Shown: positions 1 to 5,369 of the stretch, in pieces
Numbering within the stretch: position 1 is the stretch's first letter
How the letters are laid out: every line of letters starts with the position of its first letter
DNA from: Lentisphaerota bacterium
Lineage (GTDB): Bacteria > Verrucomicrobiota > Kiritimatiellia > RFP12 > UBA1067
Direction of reading: 5' to 3'
Length of the DNA: 8,083 bases
Assembly: GCA_022839525.1 (NCBI GenBank)
Contig: JALHET010000260.1
Coordinates: 1-8,083, forward strand
Program-made: the position numbers and the translations under genes
The notes under the pieces: model-generated
Database searches by the model: none
Seen by the model: the letters and a program-made list of their open reading frames with translations, nothing else
What the model was told of the DNA's origin: nothing

Positions 1-756
1 GGCGCGCCTTATGATCTCACCCGCGCGGTGCAGTACAACAGGGATGTGTATCCGGCGTGGGGCCGGCTGGCGGAACTGGTCAGGAGCGGACGGCCTGTTG
101 AGGATCCCGCGATCCATTTAGGCGCGAACGCCGGACGCACGCGGCGTTTTGTGCTGGCGATGCACGGGCGGGCGTTGGGGATTGGGCGAGCCGTTGTGCC
201 CCTGCTGGATTTGGGCGGTTGCCGCAGGCTCTTGGATTTGGCGGGAGGCCCCGGTACCTACGCGGTGCTGCTGGCGCAGGCGAACCCGGCGCTGACCTGC
301 GTGACGGTCGACCTGCCCGGGGTTGCGGAAGTCGCGGCGGAGCTGGTGCGCGACGCGGGCATGGCGGAGCGGGTGACCTGCCGGGCGGGCGATTACCACA
401 CGGACAGGTATGAGGAGGAGGCCTATGATGCGGTAACCGTTTTCGGGGCTTTGCATCAGGAGTCGCCGGAGATGATCGTGTCGATCCTAAAGCGCGCGTA
501 TGCCGCGTTGCGTCCGGGAGGAATCATCTACATTTTGGACATGATGACGGACGCGACGCACACGTCGCCGCCGTTCTCGGCTCTGTTTGCGGTCAATATG
601 GCGTTGACGACGCATCACGGGGGGGTGTTCTCCGACGGCGAACTGCACGGGTGGTTGGCCGAAGCGGGGTTTGGGGCGTGCGAAACGCGCTCCGTTCCGC
701 CGCCGATGCCGCATTGGCTGGTCAGTGCCCGCAAGCCGGCTCACTTGCGGCAGTAG
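1..756 (+). CDS. SAM-dependent O-methyltransferase (5' partial)
   Basis: This reading frame is open from the first base and ends at TAG 754-756, so the window holds only the C-terminal 251 residues and the start lies upstream. The Rossmann-fold SAM-binding core is clear. Motif I, LLDLAGGPG, is at nt 229-255. An acidic strand-2 end, VDLPGV, follows, then RVTCRAGDY and the strand-4 segment AYDAVTVFGALHQ. Next is the post-core helix and strand LRPGGIIYILDMM. The order GGPG / DLPGV / GDY / LRPGG matches the O-methyltransferase family typified by Pfam Methyltransf_2 (PF00891), whose members often carry an N-terminal dimerisation domain; that part would be off the left edge. The substrate cannot be told. 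Its 3' end overlaps the convergent lipoprotein gene by 16 bp and no terminator is visible. The class call is firm; the choice between a small-molecule O-methyltransferase and a generic class I methyltransferase is less so. Confidence 0.85.
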   Translation, partial: GAPYDLTRAVQYNRDVYPAWGRLAELVRSGRPVEDPAIHLGANAGRTRRFVLAMHGRALGIGRAVVPLLDLGGCRRLLDLAGGPGTYAVLLAQANPALTCVTVDLPGVAEVAAELVRDAGMAERVTCRAGDYHTDRYEEEAYDAVTVFGALHQESPEMIVSILKRAYAALRPGGIIYILDMMTDATHTSPPFSALFAVNMALTTHHGGVFSDGELHGWLAEAGFGACETRSVPPPMPHWLVSARKPAHLRQ

Positions 757-1064
757 ACGCCTTCGAAAACGGTTTGACCGTTGTGGCGCAACAGGCAGTA
801 GAACCCCTTTTCGATGAACTCGAATTCGCGTTTCTTATCGACAAACCGTATTCCGGATGAGGACATGCCGTTCGGAAAGGTTTCGGTGCGCTTCTCCTCA
901 CCATACTCGACGTGAAGCACTTCGGCATCCATGTTGATGAACCGGGTTTCCCGCAGGGGCTTGAACCGCATGGACGCGCAACCGCAGAGGCAGACAAGGG
1001 CGATACCGGCTGTGAGCAACCGTGCCCTGCCGCACCAGCGGGAGGTGAAAGTGTGGATGAACAT
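741..1064 (-). CDS. Small predicted lipoprotein, function unknown
   Basis: A 107-residue protein with a basic N-terminus (Arg9, Arg13, Arg15), a hydrophobic stretch LLTAGIALVCL and a lipobox-like LCGC ending at Cys29, followed by Ala-Ser. This suggests export by Sec, lipidation at Cys29 and anchoring in a membrane. The mature part is about 79 residues, polar and rich in aromatic and charged residues. It has two Cys near the C-terminus (FYCLL and VYCRK) that could form a disulfide. I recognise no domain. The ATG start is chosen because the next in-frame starts would cut into the signal peptide. There is no Shine-Dalgarno sequence upstream; instead a promoter -10 ends 6 nt before the ATG, which suggests a leaderless mRNA. 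The stop TGA lies inside the end of the convergent methyltransferase gene. The signal peptide and lipobox make a real gene likely, although the opposite strand also carries short open frames. Confidence 0.72.
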   Translation of the reverse strand: MFIHTFTSRWCGRARLLTAGIALVCLCGCASMRFKPLRETRFINMDAEVLHVEYGEEKRTETFPNGMSSSGIRFVDKKREFEFIEKGFYCLLRHNGQTVFEGVYCRK

Positions 1065-1070
1065 GCCAGT

Positions 1071-1099
1071 AGTGTACCGTCACCGGACAGCGGCGGCAA
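1071..1099 (-). promoter_or_regulatory. Predicted promoter of the small lipoprotein gene (leaderless)
   Basis: On the minus strand TTGCCG (1099-1094) and TACACT (1076-1071) are separated by exactly 17 bp, as in sigma-70-type promoters (-35 TTGACA, -10 TATAAT). Six bases separate the -10 from the ATG at 1064, so the expected transcription start is the A of the start codon. The same TACACT hexamer is at the predicted promoter of the EEP hydrolase (3169-3174). Seen: hexamers and spacing. Inferred: promoter activity. Confidence 0.5.
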
Positions 1100-1121
1100 G
1101 CGCCGAGAGGCCTAAACGGTG

Positions 1122-1253
1122 ATTCTAAATTTGGCCGCCTCCTTCGGTCGGGACGAAGCCCGCCCCTCCAGTTCCTTCGAAGAACCTTTATTTGGGATGA
1201 TGGAGGGGCGACCTCCGTGCCGTCCGGCGTTTGAAAAGAGGCACATTTAGAAT
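1122..1253. repeat. Nested palindromic intergenic element (MITE/REP-like)
   Basis: The 132-bp element is bounded by inverted ends ATTCTAAAT (1122-1130) and ATTTAGAAT (1245-1253). Inside are a perfect 10-bp inverted pair, CGCCCCTCCA (1161-1170) and TGGAGGGGCG (1201-1210), an imperfect outer pair, CGGTCGGGACG (1145-1155) and CGTGCCGTCCG (1216-1226; 9 of 11 pair), and a near-palindromic centre around CTTCGAAG (1175-1182). The whole could fold into a long hairpin on either strand. It encodes no protein, lies in the gap between divergent genes, and contains no transposase. This architecture suits a mobilised or amplified palindromic repeat. Only one copy is in the window, so its repeated nature is inferred. 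Confidence 0.6.
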
Positions 1254-1276
1254 TGCCGGGTTTAAAGGCATTTCAT

Positions 1277-1305
1277 TTGTCACGGTTCTTGTTTTTGTGT
1301 AGAAT
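1277..1305 (+). promoter_or_regulatory. Strong sigma-70-type promoter for the scaffold/GGGtGRT operon
   Basis: TTGTCA (1277-1282) and TAGAAT (1300-1305) are each 5 of 6 matches to the -35 and -10 consensus, with the optimal 17-bp spacer. Transcription would start near 1312, giving a leader of about 32 nt that includes the GGAGG ribosome-binding site. It is the best-looking promoter in the window and lies just right of the palindromic element. No operator is evident. Confidence 0.72.
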
Positions 1306-1330
1306 CACGCCGTTTTTTTCGTACACCTAT

Positions 1331-1335
1331 GGAGG
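1331..1335 (+). promoter_or_regulatory. Shine-Dalgarno site that decides the scaffold gene start
   Basis: GGAGG lies 8 nt before the ATG at 1344. The frame has an earlier ATG at 1329, but its own codons contain this GGAGG and no SD precedes it, so the downstream ATG is the likely start and the first five codons of the longer frame are leader. Confidence 0.75.
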
Positions 1336-1343
1336 TCAATCAC

Positions 1344-2057
1344 ATGAGTTGTCCGTATCAGTGCTCCCACGAAGTGGAGCAGATGTGCTGCGTCGCCAAG
1401 GGCACCAAGCACGGGCCGGCGCCGATCCCTGAAGAGGGCAAGTGGGTGCAGGTCAAGGAAGTCACCGACATTTCCGGTTTAACGCACGGCATCGGCTGGT
1501 GCGCGCCGCAACAGGGCGCCTGCAAACTGACCCTGAACGTCAAGGAAGGCGTAATTCAGGAGGCACTGGTCGAGACGATCGGTTGTTCCGGCATGACCCA
1601 CTCGGCCGCTATGGCCGCCGAAATCCTGCCGGGAAAAACCGTGCTTGAGGCGCTGAACACGGATCTGGTCTGCGACGCGATCAATACCGCTATGCGCGAA
1701 CTCTTCCTGCAGATCGCCTATGGCCGCAGCCAGAGCGCCTTTTCCGAGGGCGGGTTGCCGATCGGCGCCGGGCTTGAGGATCTCGGCAAGGGGTTGCGCA
1801 GCCAGATCGGTACGATGTACAGCACCAAACAGAAGGGCGTGCGCTATCTGGAGATGGCCGAAGGTTATGTCAAGCGCATCGCGCTGGACGAGAACAACGA
1901 GGTTATCGGCTACGAGTTTGTCCGCATGGGGCCGTTCATGGAACTGCTCAAGAAAGGCACGGATCCGAAAGAGGCTCTTGAGAAGTCGACCGGCACCTAC
2001 GGGCGTTTCTCCAAGGAGCTGGGAGCCGTGAAGTTCATCGATCCCCGCCACGAGTAG
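1344..2057 (+). CDS. NifU/IscU-like iron-sulfur scaffold protein, partner of GGGtGRT
   Basis: A 237-residue cytoplasmic protein. Residues ~57-92 resemble the core of IscU/NifU scaffolds: GACKLTLNVKEGVIQEAL followed by VETIGCSGMTHSAAMAAE matches the scaffold pattern of a first Cys, a strand turn 'dGvI', then 'GC...A..S..TE'. By this alignment Cys60 and Cys81 correspond to the first two cluster ligands, with Cys110 (DLVCDAI) a candidate third. The Asp that follows the first Cys in classical IscU is not present (Cys-Lys-Leu here). The N-terminus has an extra Cys-rich leader (Cys3, Cys7, Cys15, Cys16), and residues ~125-237 form an extension absent from the ~130-residue IscU. NifU-like proteins of this length are known beside GGGtGRT-family genes. 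It is the first gene of a two-gene operon, 20 bp before the next ATG, under a strong promoter. Scaffold homology is a family-level judgement; that it assembles clusters, and for what client, is inferred. Confidence 0.85.
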   Translation: MSCPYQCSHEVEQMCCVAKGTKHGPAPIPEEGKWVQVKEVTDISGLTHGIGWCAPQQGACKLTLNVKEGVIQEALVETIGCSGMTHSAAMAAEILPGKTVLEALNTDLVCDAINTAMRELFLQIAYGRSQSAFSEGGLPIGAGLEDLGKGLRSQIGTMYSTKQKGVRYLEMAEGYVKRIALDENNEVIGYEFVRMGPFMELLKKGTDPKEALEKSTGTYGRFSKELGAVKFIDPRHE

Positions 2058-2077
2058 TTGAAAGGAGACTTTTTCTT

Positions 2078-3079
2078 ATGGCACGTTTCGAAAGTTATGA
2101 GCGTCGCATCAAACAGATCGATGCGGTCTGCAAAAAGTATGGGATCAAAGATCTCCCGGACGCGCGCAAGCTGTGTCAGTCCAAGGGGTTTGACCCGTAT
2201 GAAATCGCCACCTCCATCCAGAACATCTGTTTCGAGAATGCGAAATGGGCGTATGTGTTGGGTGCTGCCATCGCGCTGAAAAAGGGATGCGTCAAGGCGG
2301 CCGAGGCTGCTGAAGCCATCGGCGAGGGGCTGCAGGCATTCTGCATTCCCGGCTCTGTGGCGGACGACCGCAAGGTCGGTCTCGGCCACGGCAACTTGGC
2401 CGCGATGCTGCTACGCGAAGAGACGAAGTGTTTCTGCTTCCTTGCCGGACACGAGTCGTTCGCCGCCGCAGAAGGCGCGATCGGCATCGCGCTCAAGGCG
2501 AACAAGGTTCGTAAGGCTCCGTTGCAGGTGATCCTCAACGGCCTTGGCAAAGACGCCGCCTACATCATCAGCCGCATCAACGGGTTCACCCACTGCGAAA
2601 CGACATTCGACTACGCGACCGGCAAACTGAAGGTCACGAAGACGACGAGGTTCTCGGATGGTCCCCGCGCGGCGGTGCGCTGCTACGGCGTGGATGACGT
2701 GCGCGAGGGTGTGGCGATCATGTGGGAAGAGGGTGTGGACGTCTCCATCACGGGCAACTCCACAAACCCCACGCGTTTCCAGCACCCGGTTGCGGGCACG
2801 TACAAGAAAGAGTGCGTCGAGCGGGGCAAAAAATACTTCTCGGTCGCTTCAGGCGGCGGCACAGGCCGGACCCTGCATCCCGACAACATGGCCGCTGGCC
2901 CAGCCTCTTACGGCATGACCGACACCATGGGGCGCATGCACTCCGACGCGCAGTTCGCGGGATCCAGCTCGGTCCCTGCGCACGTGGAGATGATGGGCTT
3001 CCTCGGGATGGGCAATAACCCGATGGTCGGGGCGACCGTGTCAGTCGCCGTGTCGATCGAAGAGTCCGCAAAGCGCTGA
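2078..3079 (+). CDS. GGGtGRT family protein
   Basis: A 333-residue protein with the signature GGGTGRT at residues 259-265, in the context SVASGGGTGRTLHPDN. This motif names the family (Pfam GGGtGRT, as I recall PF14057). It has no signal peptide or membrane segment, so it should be cytoplasmic. The glycine-rich motif could be a phosphate- or nucleotide-binding loop, but that is inference. Ten Cys are present (18, 33, 51, 71, 89, 118, 120, 173, 202, 246), including a C-F-C pair at 118-120, and there are His-rich stretches near 104 and 125 (GLGHGN and AGHESF). This fits metal- or cluster-dependent chemistry, but no catalytic role is known to me. An AAAGGAG ribosome-binding site (2061-2067) lies 10 nt before the ATG. 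The gene follows the NifU-like gene by 20 bp and is followed by a strong terminator, so the two form a closed operon. A scaffold partner suggests that this protein either receives a cluster or helps build one. Confidence 0.93.
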   Translation: MARFESYERRIKQIDAVCKKYGIKDLPDARKLCQSKGFDPYEIATSIQNICFENAKWAYVLGAAIALKKGCVKAAEAAEAIGEGLQAFCIPGSVADDRKVGLGHGNLAAMLLREETKCFCFLAGHESFAAAEGAIGIALKANKVRKAPLQVILNGLGKDAAYIISRINGFTHCETTFDYATGKLKVTKTTRFSDGPRAAVRCYGVDDVREGVAIMWEEGVDVSITGNSTNPTRFQHPVAGTYKKECVERGKKYFSVASGGGTGRTLHPDNMAAGPASYGMTDTMGRMHSDAQFAGSSSVPAHVEMMGFLGMGNNPMVGATVSVAVSIEESAKR

Positions 3080-3105
3080 GCCGCATCCGCTCCGAGACTC
3101 ATCTG

Positions 3106-3139
3106 AAAGGCTGCCCCGGTTTGCGGGGCGGCCTTTTTT
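3106..3139 (+). terminator. Intrinsic terminator of the scaffold/GGGtGRT operon
   Basis: A 13-bp stem (3106-3118 with 3124-3136, one G-T wobble) closes a 5-nt loop, GTTTG. The T-run 3134-3139 forms the end of the stem and the tail. It begins 27 nt after the GGGtGRT stop codon. The A-run at its left foot could give some bidirectional activity, but no minus-strand gene lies to the right. Confidence 0.9.
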
Positions 3140-3145
3140 GCCGGT

Positions 3146-3174
3146 TTGCACGGGATGCTTTTTTTCGGTACACT
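3146..3174 (+). promoter_or_regulatory. Predicted promoter of the secreted EEP hydrolase gene
   Basis: TTGCAC (3146-3151) and TACACT (3169-3174) have a 17-bp spacer that contains a run of seven T. The matches to consensus are modest (3 of 6 and 4 of 6), but position just after the upstream terminator and ~27 nt before the start codon fits. The start would be near 3181. Confidence 0.5.
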
Positions 3175-3201
3175 GCTAAGTATTCAAGGGAAGGAGGGGT
3201 G

Positions 3202-4059
3202 ATGACGCTCCGGGTTAGATGGGGTCATGTGATGGGCGTGCTGCTGGGCATGGGTGTCGTCATGGTGGATCATGCCCAGGCGGAGGATGCGGGTTCTTTC
3301 CGTGTGGCGACGTTCAATATCCGCTGCCCCGTGGATCGGGTGCCGAATGCGTGGACCTGCCGTGTCGGCCGCGTGTGCGGTGTGATCGCTAAACATGGGT
3401 TTGACCTGATTGGGCTGCAGGAAGCCACGGCAGGGCAGATCGACGATCTCTTGACGAAAGGGTGGGACGCGGTGGGCGGAGGGCGTGATGACGGCAAACG
3501 CCGGGGAGAGGCTTCCTGCATTTTTTTCAGGATCGCGCGGTTTGACTTGCGCGATACCGGGACGTTTTGGCTATCGGAAACGCCGGAGGCGCCGGGTTCC
3601 AAATCATGGGATACCGCCTGCACGCGCGTCTGCACCTGGGCGAGACTGTTGGATCGGAAAACCGGGCGCGAGTTCGTCCACTTCAACACCCACCTCGATC
3701 ACAGGAGCGCGGCGGCGCGCGAGTACGGCATGGCGCTGATCTTGACGCGGATGCCGCTGATTGCGCAGGGACGCCCTGTCATTCTGACAGGGGACATGAA
3801 CGCTACGCCAGGGGCTGCGCCGATCCGGCTGGCGACATCCGTCTTGCACGACGCCGCAGCCATCTCCCGTACACCACACACGGGTACGCTGGCGACCTTC
3901 AACGCTTTCACGTCAAACCCCGCGCCGACCGCTCAGATCGATTACATTTTCGTGTCGGACGGTATTCGGGTGCTCACCCATGCGACGGTCAACGATTCCG
4001 ATCAGGGGCTTTATCCTTCCGACCATTTTCCGGTGATGGCAGATGTGGTTATCGAGTAG
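3202..4059 (+). CDS. Secreted endonuclease/exonuclease/phosphatase-fold hydrolase
   Basis: From ATG 3202 the product is 285 residues. Residues 1-27 are a signal peptide with basic Arg4 and Arg6, a hydrophobic core and AQA before the predicted cleavage at Ala27. The rest is an EEP-fold metallohydrolase (Pfam PF03372; resembles COG3568). All signatures are present: TFNIR (Asn39), LQEA (Glu74, metal ligand), FNTHLDH (His164), TGDMNATP (Asp198, Asn200), IDYIF (Asp247) and PSDHFPV (Asp274, His275). The set of acids and His indicates an intact Mg-type phosphodiesterase/phosphatase site. The substrate (nucleic acid, phospholipid or sugar phosphate) cannot be told. It has six Cys (42, 53, 59, 106, 140, 144), possibly disulfide-bonded outside the cytoplasm. 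AAGGAGG at 3191-3197 supports ATG 3202; GTG 3199 is an alternative. It is not clearly cotranscribed with the next gene, 67 bp on. Confidence 0.9.
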   Translation: MTLRVRWGHVMGVLLGMGVVMVDHAQAEDAGSFRVATFNIRCPVDRVPNAWTCRVGRVCGVIAKHGFDLIGLQEATAGQIDDLLTKGWDAVGGGRDDGKRRGEASCIFFRIARFDLRDTGTFWLSETPEAPGSKSWDTACTRVCTWARLLDRKTGREFVHFNTHLDHRSAAAREYGMALILTRMPLIAQGRPVILTGDMNATPGAAPIRLATSVLHDAAAISRTPHTGTLATFNAFTSNPAPTAQIDYIFVSDGIRVLTHATVNDSDQGLYPSDHFPVMADVVIE

Positions 4060-4126
4060 TATCCAGACGGATGGCAGTGTGAAGAATGGTTGAACAGAAA
4101 GAAAGTAAAAGGAAAGGGAAGACGCG

Positions 4127-5233
4127 ATGAAAACGATTCATGTGTTTTTGATTTTGACAATGGCCTTCATAGGGGGCGCGAGTGCGCGGGAGTTTCCGAA
4201 GTTTTCGAAGCCGCGGGCGATTACCTCGGGGCCGCGGGAGTGACAAACCGGTTGCCCACGGAACGGGATGTGGCGATCCTCGGCGTGGTGGATCTGAAAG
4301 ACAACAACCGGTTTATCCCGTTGACAAAAACCAGTTGCTGGAATTTTCAGGAAGCCACGATGGCGCACTGGCTGGCTACAGCGCCGAATACGCAATTCAT
4401 CTACAACGACCTTGTGGACGGTAAATTCGTGTCGCTGATTTTTGACATGAAGGACAACTCGAGCCGCATCATCCCCTATCCGGTGAGCGCGGTCTCCCCG
4501 ACCGGCAAAGAGGCGGTCAGCATCAACTACGCGCGGCTGCGTCTGACGCGCCCCGACTATGGGTACGGCGGCAAAGGCCAGGACGCGCGCGAGAAGGTGA
4601 CCTGGCCGGAAGACGACGGGCTGTTTCTGGTCAATCTCGAGACGGGGGCGGCGAAACTGATTGTGAGTATCGCTTCGGTGCGTGACCGGATGCCCGCGGC
4701 CGAGGAGGGAGATCTTCTGGTTGGCACGCTCTGTGAATCCGGCGACGGCCAGGGGTTGGAAAACGACGTCGTTCACCTGTAACCGCGACGGGAGCGATGT
4801 GCGCCGCTGTTTCCCGGACGGATGGAGCGGCTCGCATTTCAACTGGCTGGACGGTGACCGCCTGATGGTGACGGCCAAGTATCAGGACGCTGTGTGGAGT
4901 CACGTGCTTTTCACCGTCGGCAAGACCGATTACACGCGTGTGGGGCTCGGGCTGTTGGATTTCGACGGGCATGGCGTCTTTTCGGACGATGGGCACTGGA
5001 TGGCGACCGACACCTATCCCGACAAACTGAACGAGCGGAAACTGATGGTGCTGCGCATGTCGGATCAGGCCGTGCTGCCGCTTGGGGGGTTCTTTGTCCC
5101 CGAATGTTACCGGGGCGGGTATTGGAGGTGTGACTTGCACCCCCGCTGGCGCCCCGACGGGAAGATGCTGGCGTTCAATTCCGTCCACGAGGGAAGACGG
5201 CAGGTGTACGTCATCGATGTCACCGCGCCCTGA
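4127..5233 (+). pseudogene. Broken exported beta-propeller (PD40/TolB-like) protein gene
   Basis: Three segments in two frames make one gene. Segment 1 (4127 to ~4240) begins MKTIHVFLILTMAF and is a signal peptide ending GASA, then REFPKFSKP, and stops at TGA 4241. Segment 2 is in another frame (~4240 to ~4720): it contains VTNRLPTERD, CWNFQEATMAHWL, NTQFIYNDLVDG and KEAVSINYARLRLTRPDYGY, and its frame stops at TAA 4780-4782. Segment 3 is back in the first frame: NRDGSDVRR, GSHFNWLDGDRL, SDDGHWMATDTYPDK and CDLHPRWRPDGKMLAFNS, ending at TGA 5231-5233. The last segment has the HP-W--DG-MLAF pattern typical of propeller repeats such as PD40 in TolB-like proteins. Both shifts sit where conserved-looking text breaks off abruptly, so small deletions may accompany them. 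The two shifts cancel. The product was probably exported and perhaps tied to glycan use, but that is inference. A sequencing error cannot be excluded. Confidence 0.72.
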
Positions 5234-5238
5234 CCGGC

Positions 5239-5248
5239 GGGGGGGGGG
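5239..5248 (+). repeat. G10 homopolymer
   Basis: A run of ten G begins five bases after the stop codon of the broken propeller gene and ends 14 bp before the predicted -35 of the channel gene. It is the longest homopolymer in the window; the other G runs I noted are 7 long at most. Such runs are prone to slippage in vivo and to error in sequencing. Confidence 0.9.
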
Positions 5249-5262
5249 TTCCGAAATAACGG

Positions 5263-5291
5263 TTGCAAAAACCTCCGGAATCCTTTACCCT
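5263..5291 (+). promoter_or_regulatory. Possible promoter of the TM-helix channel gene
   Basis: TTGCAA (5263-5268) and TACCCT (5286-5291) are 17 bp apart. The -35 is fair (4 of 6) and the -10 weak (3 of 6). Transcription would begin near 5298 and leave a 5' leader of about 70 nt that carries the hairpin at 5310-5335. Confidence 0.38.
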
Positions 5292-5309
5292 TAAACGTAG
5301 TAAGCGGCA

Positions 5310-5335
5310 CACAAGTCGGCATGGGGCCGTTTGTG
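5310..5335 (+). promoter_or_regulatory. Stem-loop in the channel gene 5' leader
   Basis: CACAA (5310-5314) pairs with TTGTG (5331-5335), and CGGC (5317-5320) pairs with GCCG (5326-5329) across the loop ATGGG, with bulges between. It lies 34 nt before the start codon and is not followed by a T-run, so it is not a terminator. It could affect mRNA stability or translation. No known riboswitch class is recognised. Confidence 0.3.
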
Positions 5336-5369
5336 GTTGCGCATATGAAAAGGGAAAGGACAACCTCCC

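Noticed and set aside
1479..2051. 190-residue minus-strand frame opposite the scaffold gene
   Set aside because: It is antisense to the clear NifU-like gene, with no ribosome-binding site or domain; a shadow.
4060..4126. Promoter upstream of the broken propeller gene
   Set aside because: Only purine-rich sequence is present; no -35/-10 pair with sensible spacing was found. Readthrough from the hydrolase gene is possible.
4138..4878. 246-residue minus-strand open frame opposite the broken propeller gene
   Set aside because: It is tempting because the plus strand is frameshifted here, but its composition is His/Arg/Gln-rich with no motif, while the plus strand carries recognisable propeller and signal-peptide sequence.
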